This document shows, piece after piece, positions 50,483 through 59,909 of a stretch of 64,000 bases of DNA (its first letter is position 1; every line of letters starts with the position of its first letter). Under the pieces are notes generated by a model. That model made no database searches. It was not told the DNA's origin and saw only the letters and a program-made list of their open reading frames with translations. The DNA lies in contig CP085689.1 in assembly GCA_020683205.1 (NCBI GenBank), positions 2,660,230-2,724,229 on the forward strand, in the 5' to 3' direction. A program made the position numbers and the translations under genes. This DNA comes from Lentisphaerae bacterium WC36. GTDB taxonomy: Bacteria; Verrucomicrobiota; Lentisphaeria; Victivallales; SZUA-371.

Positions 50483-52294
50483 CTATTTTTCTTCTTTGGT
50501 TATTAAATTATATTTTTTATACTGTAAATATTCAACAGCAAAAATGGTTATACTAATAGCTAATAATACCGTTCCAAAAATCACTAATAACAGATGGTCT
50601 TCCTTACCATTAAAACCAAGTAATGCATACATCATTAATGAACACATAAACAAACATCCAGCTACTATTAGCGCTGGCATACTGCTGGCTTTTTTAACAC
50701 CAGTAGCATTTTTCACCTCAGTTTCAGCAATTAAATCTTCGACTCTTTTAACCCCTGGCGCTTCGCCTTTAGCAATCAATTGCATTACTGTTAAGATTAC
50801 AATCGGCACTATTACACCAATAACTAACTCAACGGCTTTTGAATTACTAGCGATAAATGAACTTAACGGTTCATTAAAAGAAATTATTCTTGTATATAGT
50901 GGCTCTAAAGCAGGAAAATTATTTGTTCCACTTAATGTTTTTAAGAATCCATTTGGATTTAATAGCATTGCGACCAAGCCAAGAATAAAACTAAATGGAG
51001 CAGTAATCCAAATTGCGCTAACACCAACTCTTTTACTAAATAACCCCCACAAGGTTGGTGCTAATAATGGTCCAACCATAATACTTGTTACGGAAATAAT
51101 AACTTTTTCGACTCCACCAAGCTTAGGGATCAATAATGCAACCATAACTAAAACAACCCCTATTAATACGGTAAAAATTCTTCCAACATTTAATAATACT
51201 TTGTCGCTAGCCTTAGGGTTAAATACACGACGATATAATTCATCAGTTAATACTCCTGCAAAAACGTTGAGCTGAGAACTTACCATTGAAGCAGTTGCGG
51301 AAAACATTGCGGCAACCATAAGTCCCAACATTCCACTCGGCAATACAAATTCACAAGCTTTAATATAAGCATCTGCTTTATTCACCGTCGGGTCGATTAC
51401 GCGATATACCATTGGAGGCAATAACCATAGAATTGGACTAACTATATATAAAATACCAAATAAATAGGTACTTTTACGTGCATCCTTTGCAGTAGGCACA
51501 CAAATAAAACGTTGAGCAAAAGCCCATTCAGCACCAACCATAAAGAAGTGGATCATTACCCAGCCAAACATAAAAAACCATGTAAATTTATCATTAGTTA
51601 AACTAAAAAATGCATCTGGAAGTTTATCCGCGAAACCACTGAGTCCTCCAACTTTATCATTCATCAAAATCAATGGAATAATAAATAATACAGCCAAATT
51701 CAATACAATAAATTGTAACACATCAGTCATCAAGACAGCCCAAAGACCACCAGCCATAGTGTAAACAACCACCATGCCACCAAAAATGATAATTGCCCAC
51801 ATTAGTGATAAATTACCAGTCACATCATCACGTAAAAAATTTCCTTCTTCCAAAGGCATTAGAGCTACCAAAATCTTTGACAAAGCGTAAAGAGCAACAG
51901 CAGAACCGACCACACGATAAACTAACATACTCCAAGTATAAAATTGAACAGCAGATGAACCGAAGCGGTATTCAATAAATTGAGCAGGAGTTCGCACTCC
52001 TAACTTTTTCCATTTTCCTGCCACAAAATAACCAACTAATAATGCAGCAATACCATAACAAATATTAATCATTACTGCAACAAATCCATGCTCATATGCA
52101 ATTCCACCCCAAACCACGAACGTACCTGCAGAAAACATTGTCATAAATGCACTAAGTCCAGAAGTCCACCATGGGGATTCACCCCCAGCCGCAAACATAT
52201 CGTCAGCATTTTTGTTTTTCAATGATAACAATGCACCGACACCAAAAATACCAACCAAATAAATAATTAAAATTACATAATCAACAGACTTCAT
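50483..52294 (-). CDS. SSS-family sodium/solute symporter, sugar operon
   Basis: 603-residue polytopic transporter. Hallmarks: DYVILIIYLVGIFGVGALLS first helix, DDMFAAGGESPWWTSGLSAF, VRTPAQFIEYRFG, YTMAGGLWAVLMTDVLQFIV (SSS signature), MLGLMVAAMFSATASMVSSQ (helix 8-9). About 14 helices. First gene of the operon, reading away from the AraC regulator; GH31 follows 17 bases later. Likely imports the oligo- or monosaccharide released by the GH31 enzyme, driven by the Na+ gradient that Rnf can supply. Confidence 0.91.
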   Translation of the reverse strand: MKSVDYVILIIYLVGIFGVGALLSLKNKNADDMFAAGGESPWWTSGLSAFMTMFSAGTFVVWGGIAYEHGFVAVMINICYGIAALLVGYFVAGKWKKLGVRTPAQFIEYRFGSSAVQFYTWSMLVYRVVGSAVALYALSKILVALMPLEEGNFLRDDVTGNLSLMWAIIIFGGMVVVYTMAGGLWAVLMTDVLQFIVLNLAVLFIIPLILMNDKVGGLSGFADKLPDAFFSLTNDKFTWFFMFGWVMIHFFMVGAEWAFAQRFICVPTAKDARKSTYLFGILYIVSPILWLLPPMVYRVIDPTVNKADAYIKACEFVLPSGMLGLMVAAMFSATASMVSSQLNVFAGVLTDELYRRVFNPKASDKVLLNVGRIFTVLIGVVLVMVALLIPKLGGVEKVIISVTSIMVGPLLAPTLWGLFSKRVGVSAIWITAPFSFILGLVAMLLNPNGFLKTLSGTNNFPALEPLYTRIISFNEPLSSFIASNSKAVELVIGVIVPIVILTVMQLIAKGEAPGVKRVEDLIAETEVKNATGVKKASSMPALIVAGCLFMCSLMMYALLGFNGKEDHLLLVIFGTVLLAISITIFAVEYLQYKKYNLITKEEK

Positions 52295-52379
52295 ATATCT
52301 CTTTTGACTCCTTTTTTAAATAAGCAATTATTTTAAATTTAAACTCTTTGTAATTATTTTAATCAGTGACAGCATAAAT

Positions 52380-52446
52380 AAGGTATTATAAGCTATTTTA
52401 TACCGTCAAAGCTTTAATTGAAATACTTAAAGGTATTTTTATAAGC
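52380..52446. promoter_or_regulatory. Direct repeat in the symporter/AraC intergenic region (putative AraC operator)
   Basis: AAGGTATTATAAGC (52380-52393) and AAGGTATTTTTATAAGC (52430-52446) are direct repeats 50 bases apart, about five helical turns; the second has three extra Ts. AraC-family regulators bind direct half-sites, so these are candidate sites controlling the divergent promoters. Confidence 0.5.
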
Positions 52447-52506
52447 ACCCTTAATTATCTATAAATTTATTTTAAATGTTTTTGTGTTGTTTACAACGCA
52501 AATTAG

Positions 52507-52534
52507 TTGTATATTTTTGTCAAAAAGTTATATT
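52507..52534 (+). promoter_or_regulatory. Putative promoter of the AraC-family gene
   Basis: TTGTAT (52507-52512), 16 bases, TATATT (52529-52534), about 50 bases before the ATG. The spacer contains TTTTTG-T-CAAAAA, a perfect short inverted repeat that may be an operator. Confidence 0.5.
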
Positions 52535-52584
52535 ATTTTATCAAAGAGGTTATTTTTTTAATTATTTAAGGGACTGAGTAAACA

Positions 52585-53484
52585 ATGAAAAAAAATTATC
52601 AAGAAACAATGCTGTATCGTAATTGGCTAAACTTAAGCACCCATTTATTATGGTGTTATGACCACAAAGTTCATATTGATTCAATTGATGCGCTGAAAAA
52701 AAGCTATTCTGAATTCAATAATAATGCAGCATGGCTAGTTCGATCTGGTTGGGCACGTGTTGAACACAATAATAAAGTATACCATGCTGGACCAGGTCAA
52801 TGGATTATTGTTAAACCAACATTAAGAATTCAAACATTTGAAGCAAATTCTCATATTTTATCCGTCGCATTTGATGCCCGTTGGCCAGATGGTAGCCGTT
52901 GGCTAGATGAAGGACTGAGCGTTGTTTTTGATGCCGACGAATGCCCAGAACTAGAAGAAAAAGCTATACCAATGACAAAAGTTGTTAGTAGTATTGACCC
53001 TTCTCTATGGGATCTACGCCGTCATCAAGTAAGTTTTCGACAATTTTTAGAACTCGAAAAATATCTTAATGACTGGTTTATCACCCTCATTGATGTTTTA
53101 GAAACAAAAGGTGTAAAACCAACTGGGCATTTTGGTATTGACGAGCGTGTCAGTCAAGCTTTACGTTTACTAAACGCCAAGCCAATAGGTGAAGCGCTTG
53201 ATCAACAGCAATTAGCAAGTAACGTCGGACTAAGCCTAATTCATTTAACAAGATTGTTTCAAAATGATATTGGATTAACCCCAAAGGCATATTTTGAAAA
53301 TATCCGCATTGAACATGCCTGCCAACGCCTTCATGTAAAAGGTGAACGCATTAAAGATGTTGCTATTGAATTAGGTTTTTCTTATATCTCAAATTTTTCA
53401 AATTGGTTTCACAAACAAACTAATTTATCGCCACGAGAATACATTGCAAAATATCAAAATAGTGACCATCACAAATATAAATAG
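52585..53484 (+). CDS. AraC-family transcriptional regulator
   Basis: 299 residues. The N-terminal part (1-160) is a cupin-like sensor (GWARVEHNNKVYHAGPGQWI). The C-terminal 100 residues hold two helix-turn-helix units: QLASNVGLSLIHLTRLFQND and IKDVAIELGFSYISNFSNWF, ending HKQTNLSPREYIAKYQN, the AraC/XylS signature. It is divergent from the SSS-GH31-FAD operon and probably controls it in response to a sugar. Direct-repeat candidate operators lie between. Start ATG is preceded by GGGACTGAG, a weak ribosome site. Confidence 0.92.
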   Translation: MKKNYQETMLYRNWLNLSTHLLWCYDHKVHIDSIDALKKSYSEFNNNAAWLVRSGWARVEHNNKVYHAGPGQWIIVKPTLRIQTFEANSHILSVAFDARWPDGSRWLDEGLSVVFDADECPELEEKAIPMTKVVSSIDPSLWDLRRHQVSFRQFLELEKYLNDWFITLIDVLETKGVKPTGHFGIDERVSQALRLLNAKPIGEALDQQQLASNVGLSLIHLTRLFQNDIGLTPKAYFENIRIEHACQRLHVKGERIKDVAIELGFSYISNFSNWFHKQTNLSPREYIAKYQNSDHHKYK

Positions 53485-53628
53485 CATACATCATTTTATA
53501 TAAATTAATATTAATATAAATATATTTATATCAAAAGGTTACAAACATCCTGTTTTAGATATTTTTTTATCGAAATGATAAAAAAAAAGGATAATTTTAT
53601 AAGACTTTAATTTTCAGCTATTTAAACT

Positions 53629-53681
53629 AAAAAAAAGCAAATAATAATATCACACCCATTAATTTATTATTTGCTTTTTTT
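53629..53681. terminator. Terminator after the AraC gene
   Basis: AAAAAAGCAAATAATAA (from 53630 to 53647) pairs with TTATTATTTGCTTTTTT (53664-53681): long A/T-rich stem with a T run. Confidence 0.8.
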
Positions 53682-53786
53682 ATAGTTTATGATTATTGTT
53701 TACGATTGTTTTTGAAAAAAGAAAAAAAGTTTTTCAAAGAAATTCAAAATAAAATATTAAGTAACAATACTTTTAGGAATGATAAC

Positions 53787-54398
53787 ATGAATGAAGAATT
53801 AGCAAAATATATGCAAATAACCATCGGTATCGTGTTAGTAAACAATATTGTTTTGGCACAATTTTTGGGTATTTGTCCTTTTTTAGGAGTATCAAAAAAG
53901 CTAAAAACGGCACTAGGTATGTGTGGAGCAGTAATTTTTGTAATGACTTTAGCCTCTCTTGTGACTTCTGCTATTAGTAAATACGTACTCAGTAAAACAT
54001 TTATTTACGAAAATTCACAAATTAATTTTAAGTTTTTACAGATTTTAGTTTTTATTGTTGTAATTGCATCATTAGTTCAATTAGTTGAAATTTCACTAAA
54101 AAAATTAAGCCCAAGCCTTTATGGAGCACTGGGAATTTATTTACCACTAATTACTACAAATTGTGCGGTCATGGGTATTGCCGTAAACAATGTTGATTTA
54201 CATTTATCAGTTTTTCAATCAACGATTCACGGTTTTTTTGGTGGAATCAGTTTTTCATTAGCGCTAATTTTATTTTCAAGTTTACGTGAAAAATTGGATT
54301 TAGCTAATATTCCAAAACCATTTCAAGGTACTGCAATTGCATTAATTACAGGTGGTCTTTTGGCAATGGCATTCCAAGGATTTAGTGGATTAGTTTAA
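53787..54398 (+). CDS. rnfA: Rnf complex subunit A
   Basis: Integral membrane subunit of the ferredoxin:NAD+ oxidoreductase that pumps Na+ or H+. 203 residues from the ATG at 53787, fixed by AGGA at 53775-53778; a frame open to 53706 adds 27 residues foreign to the family. It has VLVNNIVLAQFLGICPFLGV and LPLITTNCAVMGIAVNN, the two family motifs with the Fe-S cluster Cys near helices 1 and 4. About six helices, last one ending in QGFSGLV. First gene of rnfABCDGE, the gamma-proteobacterial order. Confidence 0.95.
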   Translation: MNEELAKYMQITIGIVLVNNIVLAQFLGICPFLGVSKKLKTALGMCGAVIFVMTLASLVTSAISKYVLSKTFIYENSQINFKFLQILVFIVVIASLVQLVEISLKKLSPSLYGALGIYLPLITTNCAVMGIAVNNVDLHLSVFQSTIHGFFGGISFSLALILFSSLREKLDLANIPKPFQGTAIALITGGLLAMAFQGFSGLV

Positions 54399-54469
54399 AT
54401 TATTAAAGTTTTTTAAAATTAAAGAATATTTACATATTATAAGAGTTAAACGTAAGGATTTATTAAGTC

Positions 54470-55294
54470 ATGTTCGAAACGATTTTATTTTCAATTATTT
54501 TAATGGCGGCAGTTTGTTTGCTCCTAGGAGTGCTAATTGGTTTCGCCGTTAAAATTTTTGCAGTGCAAGTTGATCCACGAATTGAAGAAATTGAAGAATT
54601 ATTACCAGGCGCAAACTGTGGTGGTTGTGGTAAAGCAGGATGTAGTGATTTTGCTAAAGCTTTAGTTGCGGGAGAAGCAATGCCAAGTGGATGTCCTGTT
54701 GCAGGAAAAGCATTACTAGAGGAAGTTGCAAAAGTGTTGGGTGTTGATGCTGAAACAGGTGAAAAACAAATTGCATTAGTTCGCTGTGGCGGTGATCGTA
54801 GCAGTTCTTCACGTTCTGAATTATATAATGGCGTAAATGACTGTGCATCTGCAATGTTAATTGCTGGTGGACCAAAAGGCTGTAGTTACGGGTGTTTGGG
54901 TTTTGCGAGTTGTGCAAGAGCTTGTCCATTTAACGCAATTGAAATGGTTGATGGATTAGCAATCGTTCATGAAGATTTATGTGTTGGCTGTGGAAAATGT
55001 TTAACTGCGTGTCCACGTGATTTAATTATTCTACGACCACAATCAGCAAAAGTTAATGTTTACTGTAATTCGCCAGCTAAAGGTGCACAAAAACGTAAAA
55101 TTTGTTCTGTTGCCTGTATTGGTTGTCGTAAATGCTTTAAAGTTGCAGAAGAAAATATTGAAATGAAAGGATTTTTGGCAACAGTTAATTATGACAATCC
55201 GCCACAAGAAGACATTATTGAAGAAGCAAAGTGTCCAACAGGTTGTTTAAGTACCACAACGACATTATTGAAAAAATTTCATAGTCACGATTAG
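54470..55294 (+). CDS. rnfB: Rnf complex subunit B (polyferredoxin)
   Basis: Accepts electrons from ferredoxin. 274 residues: N-terminal membrane helix (about 1-28), then the A1-type 4Fe-4S domain ANCGGCGKAGCSDFAKALVA, followed by ferredoxin domains with CSYGCLGFASCARACPFNAI, LCVGCGKCLTACPRDLIILR and ICSVACIGCRKCFKV. That gives about three to four clusters, more than the E. coli protein (192 residues) and like clostridial or Bacteroidetes RnfB. GTAAGGA precedes the start. 71 bases after rnfA. Confidence 0.95.
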   Translation: MFETILFSIILMAAVCLLLGVLIGFAVKIFAVQVDPRIEEIEELLPGANCGGCGKAGCSDFAKALVAGEAMPSGCPVAGKALLEEVAKVLGVDAETGEKQIALVRCGGDRSSSSRSELYNGVNDCASAMLIAGGPKGCSYGCLGFASCARACPFNAIEMVDGLAIVHEDLCVGCGKCLTACPRDLIILRPQSAKVNVYCNSPAKGAQKRKICSVACIGCRKCFKVAEENIEMKGFLATVNYDNPPQEDIIEEAKCPTGCLSTTTTLLKKFHSHD

Positions 55295-55322
55295 AGGATA
55301 AATTAAAGGGTATTTTATTATT

Positions 55323-56666
55323 ATGAGTGAAAATCAAGGTAAAAGAAAATATTTTCGTGGTGGAGTTCATCCTCATGACGGCAAAGCATTATCTGCAAAA
55401 AATAGCATAAACGAAGCGCCATTATTTGATAAATATCAGGTTGTTTTACAACAAAACATTGGCGCACCTCCAAAAGCAATTGTAAAAAAAGGTGATGTAG
55501 TTTTAAAAGGGCAAATGATTGCTGAATCAACAGGATTTGTTTGTACTCCAGTTCATGCACCAACAAGTGGAGTAGTTAGTGGAATTGTTGAGATACCGGG
55601 AGCAATGGGGCAAAGTGTTAAAGCAATCGAAATTGCTAGTGATGGGGAAGATAAATGGGGAAGTTCATTAAAACCAATGAAAGACTGGGAACAACGTGAT
55701 GATAGCGAAATAAAACAACGTATTCACGATGCAGGGATTGTGGGAATGGGCGGAGCCGCATTTCCAACCCATGTTAAATTATCCCCCCCAGAAAACAAAA
55801 ATATTGATTACCTAATCTTGAACGGTGCCGAGTGTGAACCATATTTAACGGCTGACCATCGCTTGATGATTGAAGATCCTGAACGTATTTTAAAGGGCGC
55901 GTTAATTATTGCCAACAGTTTAAATATCAATAAAATTGCGATAGGAATCGAGAAAAATAAACCAGATGCAATTAAAATTTTAAAGAAACATTCAGCTGAT
56001 TATGGAATAAGCATTGTACCATTACGAATGATGTATCCACAAGGTGCTGAAAAACAATTAATATATTCAGTTACTAAACGCAAAGTTCCAGCAGGCGGTC
56101 TTCCAATGGATTGTGGTTGTGTGGTACAAAATGTAGCAACTGCTGCGGCTGTTTATGACGCAGTAGTTAAAGGTCAACCACTAATTGAACGCGTTACAAC
56201 TATTACTGGAAATAGTGTTGTTAATCCAGGAAACTGGCGTTTAAAACTAGGAACAACAGCCCTTGATGCATTAAAGTTGGCATCTGGGGTAAAGAATAAT
56301 CCGGCGAAAATTATTATGGGTGGACCTATGATGGGGTTCGCACAAAAAAGCTTAATGGTAACTATTACTAAGAATAGCTCCGGTATTTTGCTATTAGATA
56401 AAGAGGATACCTCTATTTATGAATCTAGACAATGTATAAATTGCAAAGGCTGCGTCGATGTTTGTCCCATGAATTTAACGCCAAGCGTGCTAAGTAAGGC
56501 TGCTGTTAAAGAAAATTTTGACATTGCGGAACGCTTCAACGTTATGGATTGTATGGAGTGTGGCTGTTGTGCATATGTTTGTCCTTCACGACGTCCAATG
56601 GTACAACACTTAAGATTAGCAAAAGGCAAAATTTTAGCCAAGCGTCGTGCCCAACAAAATAAATAA
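55323..56666 (+). CDS. rnfC: Rnf complex subunit C
   Basis: NADH-binding peripheral subunit, homologous to Nqo1 flavoprotein. 447 residues: barrel-sandwich N-terminus, FMN/NADH region GIVGMGGAAFPTHVKL and YLILNGAECEPYLTADHRLM, TGNSVVNPGNWRLKLGT, then two 4Fe-4S sites: CINCKGCVDVCPMNLTP and CMECGCCAYVCPSRRPM. Matches E. coli RnfC without its long C-terminal repeat tail. 28 bases after rnfB. Confidence 0.95.
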   Translation: MSENQGKRKYFRGGVHPHDGKALSAKNSINEAPLFDKYQVVLQQNIGAPPKAIVKKGDVVLKGQMIAESTGFVCTPVHAPTSGVVSGIVEIPGAMGQSVKAIEIASDGEDKWGSSLKPMKDWEQRDDSEIKQRIHDAGIVGMGGAAFPTHVKLSPPENKNIDYLILNGAECEPYLTADHRLMIEDPERILKGALIIANSLNINKIAIGIEKNKPDAIKILKKHSADYGISIVPLRMMYPQGAEKQLIYSVTKRKVPAGGLPMDCGCVVQNVATAAAVYDAVVKGQPLIERVTTITGNSVVNPGNWRLKLGTTALDALKLASGVKNNPAKIIMGGPMMGFAQKSLMVTITKNSSGILLLDKEDTSIYESRQCINCKGCVDVCPMNLTPSVLSKAAVKENFDIAERFNVMDCMECGCCAYVCPSRRPMVQHLRLAKGKILAKRRAQQNK

Positions 56667-56721
56667 GATGTTATAAAGAAGATAAATTTGTAACTTTAAA
56701 AATAAGGATATTTTAATAATA

Positions 56722-58116
56722 ATGAATGTTGAAAATATAGAAAAAGAACCGCTAGTTCCTAAGGAAAATCAGTTAATGATTAGTTCTTCGCCACATGTGC
56801 ATAATGGTAACAGCGTACCAAGAATTATGGGGTTAGTCATCTTGGCTTTAGCACCTGCTATTGGGGCAGGAGTATATTTCTGGGGCATGAGTGCGCTAAC
56901 AGTATTACTTTATTGTGTTATTTTTTGTGTTGCAATGGAAGCATCGTGTTTGTCATGGCGTTTTGCAAAAACTTTATTAGCACCGTTTGTTATTTACGGG
57001 ACCTTATGCGTTTTAACAAAAGCAATATTTTTTATTGGTAGATTTATCAATATGGGATATGTTTCGGCAACGTCTAAAGAACCAATAGCATTTATTGATT
57101 CACTGTCTGAAATGAGTCAAAATTTATTTACAAAATTATTTTCAATTCCAGAAGTTGTTGTCATTATTTTTTCATTAGTGATGATTGCATTAGCCTTAAC
57201 GCTTGAAATTATTAAGGATAAAAAAGACCGTTTAGCAAACAAAGAGTGTAGTGGCGCATTGATCGCAATCAAAGATGGATCAGCCATTTTAACTGGTCTA
57301 TTATTGGCGATGAATTTAGCTGCTGGCACTCCATGGTGGATCTGTTTAGTTGGAGCATTTTTAGCAATCGTTATAGGCAAACAAGTATTTGGTGGAATTG
57401 GAAACAACCCATTTAATCCTGCTTTAGTTGCCCGTGTTGGATTATTTATTGGTTTTGCAAGTTATCTATCAACTTGGCGCCCTACGACATTAATGTTGAA
57501 AACATCCGATAGTATTTATAACAAGTTATTTTTTAATAACGATACGGTATATAACTCAGCAAAAACAGTAATGGATTTTACGACTGCAACACCATTAGCA
57601 GTTGCTAAAGAACTAGCTGACAAAGGTGCTGATTTTTCACCTTTAACAACCAAAACTGCCTATTTAAATTACTTTTTAGGTAACATGGGTGGTTGTATTG
57701 GCGAAACATCTGCACTAGCATTATTAATTGGTGCAGTTATATTAATTTGGTTCAAGTTAATAAAATGGGAAGTACCTGTTTATTTTGTCGGAACTGTTGC
57801 AGTCGTAGTAACATTAGCAAATTTATTTGGCAACAAACCTGTTACTCCTAACGCATTATTTCACATTTTAACTGGTGGTTTATTACTTGGAGCAATATTC
57901 ATGGCAACGGATATGGTGACTAGTCCATCAACAAAGCTAGGTTGCATTGTTTTTGCCATTGGTTGCGGTTTATTAACTAGTGTGATTCGTATTTGGGGTG
58001 GTTATCCAGAAGGAGTAAGCTTTTCAATCCTAATTATGAACGCGTTGGTTCCAATGATTAACAATTTTACAGCTAAAAAGCCTTTTGGTTACGTAAATGT
58101 AAAGGCTGAGGCATAG
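56722..58116 (+). CDS. rnfD: Rnf complex subunit D
   Basis: Integral membrane subunit carrying covalent FMN. 464 residues, about 110 longer than E. coli RnfD, with insertions after helix 3 (KATSKEPIAFIDSL region) and around residue 255-300. It begins ISSSPHVHNGNSVPRIMG, the family N-terminus (SPH), has GKQVFGGIGNNPFNPALVAR, and the flavinylation motif DFTTATPLA at about residue 286-294, with the Thr before -AT being the probable FMN site. LKTSDSIYNKL lies in a loop. About nine helices. The extra length resembles NqrB. 55 bases after rnfC. Confidence 0.93.
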   Translation: MNVENIEKEPLVPKENQLMISSSPHVHNGNSVPRIMGLVILALAPAIGAGVYFWGMSALTVLLYCVIFCVAMEASCLSWRFAKTLLAPFVIYGTLCVLTKAIFFIGRFINMGYVSATSKEPIAFIDSLSEMSQNLFTKLFSIPEVVVIIFSLVMIALALTLEIIKDKKDRLANKECSGALIAIKDGSAILTGLLLAMNLAAGTPWWICLVGAFLAIVIGKQVFGGIGNNPFNPALVARVGLFIGFASYLSTWRPTTLMLKTSDSIYNKLFFNNDTVYNSAKTVMDFTTATPLAVAKELADKGADFSPLTTKTAYLNYFLGNMGGCIGETSALALLIGAVILIWFKLIKWEVPVYFVGTVAVVVTLANLFGNKPVTPNALFHILTGGLLLGAIFMATDMVTSPSTKLGCIVFAIGCGLLTSVIRIWGGYPEGVSFSILIMNALVPMINNFTAKKPFGYVNVKAEA

Positions 58117-58125
58117 AGGAAGATT

Positions 58126-58821
58126 ATGAAAATAAAAGATACCGAAAATATTTTTGTTCTTGGAGTTTATTTGGCAATGATTGGAGCAATTGCTGCAGCT
58201 ATTTTAGCAGTAGTTTATAAAAAAACAGAACCTATAATTTTAAAAGCAGAAGCAAAAACAGCTCAAGAAAAAGTTGCCAAAATTGTTCCAGAATTTAACA
58301 ACAATCCTATTGCTGAAAAAACGATTGAAATTTCTGCAGTAAATCAGGCAAAAAAAATTGAATTTTACCCTATTAAAAAAGACGGAAAATTAATTTCAAT
58401 AGTCGCTTTTAGCAAAGAAAAAGGATATGGACCTGAGATCGAAGTTTTAACAAGTTTTAATTATCCATCCTTAACAATTGATAAAATTATAATCCAAAAA
58501 GAAAATGAAACTCCTGGAATTGGATCAAAAGTTGTCAAGCGTGAAGTGCAGAAGAACTCCAGTGATATTGGAAAAGAAACAACCAAAATTAAATTACCTC
58601 CAAATATTTTTCTTGATGATAAAATTTGGACTGATTTAAGTAAAAAGGGTAATTCTTGGAATGCTAAGGGAGAATGGAAGGTAAAAAAAGATGGCGGGCA
58701 AATTTCAGAAATTACTGGAGCTACAGTTTCATCTCGTGCTGTAACAAAAGCTGTTTATGCTTCGATAGCAACATTAAAAAGTAAACAGCAAATCATTTTA
58801 AAACAATTTAATAAACAATAA
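58126..58821 (+). CDS. rnfG: Rnf complex subunit G
   Basis: Periplasmic subunit with covalently bound FMN. 231 residues: one N-terminal anchor helix (IFVLGVYLAMIGAIAAAILA), then the FMN-binding domain with GYGPEIEVLTSFN and the flavinylation site EITGATVSSRAVTKAV (S/TGAT motif, Thr at about residue 205). Length agrees with E. coli RnfG (206). Nine bases after rnfD with GAGGAAG for ribosome binding. Confidence 0.94.
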   Translation: MKIKDTENIFVLGVYLAMIGAIAAAILAVVYKKTEPIILKAEAKTAQEKVAKIVPEFNNNPIAEKTIEISAVNQAKKIEFYPIKKDGKLISIVAFSKEKGYGPEIEVLTSFNYPSLTIDKIIIQKENETPGIGSKVVKREVQKNSSDIGKETTKIKLPPNIFLDDKIWTDLSKKGNSWNAKGEWKVKKDGGQISEITGATVSSRAVTKAVYASIATLKSKQQIILKQFNKQ

Positions 58822-58841
58822 CTTGAGGACACTTTTTTATA

Positions 58842-59519
58842 ATGCAATTATTTAAAGATTTTGTAAGAGGATTATGGGCTGAAAACCCCGTTTTAGTATT
58901 ACTTTTGGGAATGTGTCCAACGTTGGCGGTAACTAGTGATGCAAAAAATGCATTGGGAATGGGCTTAGCAACAACTGCAGTTTTAATGGGCAGTAACTTA
59001 GTTATTTCATTAATTCGTCACGTTGTTCCAAAGAAAGTACGAATCCCAACTTATATTATTGTAATCGCAACATTTGTTACTGCGGTAAAATTATCAATGA
59101 AAGCATACTTACCAGCGCTAAACAGTGCACTTGGAATGTTTATTGATTTGATTGTGGTAAATTGTATCGTTTTAGGACGTGCAGAAGCATTCGCTTCAAA
59201 AAATGGTCCAATTCGATCAATTACAGATGGACTTGGTATGGGATTAGGTTTTACTTTTGCGTTAGTCTTACTTGGTGGTTTTCGTGAATTTTTAACTAGC
59301 GGATCATTGTTTACCTACAAAATCGTAGAAAAATGGAGTGAAAATTTCACATTGCCAACAAATGCAGTTGGAGCTTTTGTAATATTAGGTTTTTTCATTG
59401 CGTTTATGAATTTACTACAAATTAGAAAAATTAAAAAAAATGGTAAAGGTTTTTATACTCCAAAAGAATTTGATTGTAGCAAATGTAACATTTGCGACCT
59501 CAGCGGATCTAGCAATTGA
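58842..59519 (+). CDS. rnfE: Rnf complex subunit E with Cys-rich C-terminal tail
   Basis: Integral membrane partner of RnfA, six helices. 225 residues: N-terminal ENPVLVLLLGMCPTLAVTS, then MFIDLIVVNCIVLGRAEAFA motif with the Cys for the shared 2Fe-2S cluster. The C-terminus is extended and ends with CSKCNICDLSGSS, a CxxCxxC cluster not in E. coli RnfE. It could bind an extra Fe-S or metal; inference. 20 bases after rnfG; last gene of the operon. Confidence 0.93.
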   Translation: MQLFKDFVRGLWAENPVLVLLLGMCPTLAVTSDAKNALGMGLATTAVLMGSNLVISLIRHVVPKKVRIPTYIIVIATFVTAVKLSMKAYLPALNSALGMFIDLIVVNCIVLGRAEAFASKNGPIRSITDGLGMGLGFTFALVLLGGFREFLTSGSLFTYKIVEKWSENFTLPTNAVGAFVILGFFIAFMNLLQIRKIKKNGKGFYTPKEFDCSKCNICDLSGSSN

Positions 59520-59909
59520 GTTTATCATAAAGTGATATTTAATTGCTAAACTTGAGTGATTATAGAGTATTTAGAAATAATCTGCAAATATATTTGCAAT
59601 TTTATAAAGACAATGTAAGTTATTTACAAAACATGTAATTAATCTGCATTGTTTTTAATTTTAGGAATAGTTTTAAGCTATTCTATAATATAATGAGTAT
59701 CTATTGAAGTTTTGCAAAATTTTTCTAACAATAATGTCTTTTTTTAAATTTTTATATTAAAAAAATGTTACTTTATAAATAAAATTGACAAATAATTAGT
59801 TAAATAAAGTTGTAAAAACTCCGATAAGATTTAAAATAGAAGAAAAACTATTAACTAAGGATTTGCAATTATTTGCATATGCCAAAATTATATAAAGGTA
59901 ATTATTAAA
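59520..59909. other. 390-base intergenic region before the phosphofructokinase gene
   Basis: No gene seen. It contains a perfect palindrome GCAAATATATTTGC (59584-59597) and a promoter-like pair TTGTAA (59810-59815), 16 bases, TAAAAT (59832-59837), about 70 bases before the next ATG. No clear terminator for rnfE was found. Confidence 0.5.

Noticed and set aside
53706-53786. Longer RnfA start with 27 extra residues
   Set aside because: The extension is Lys/Asn-rich and not family-like, and AGGA supports the ATG at 53787.
59800-59830. TAAAG...CCGATAA resembling a sigma-28 promoter before phosphofructokinase
   Set aside because: Spacing between TAAA and the -10 is 11 instead of the 15 found at the flagellins.
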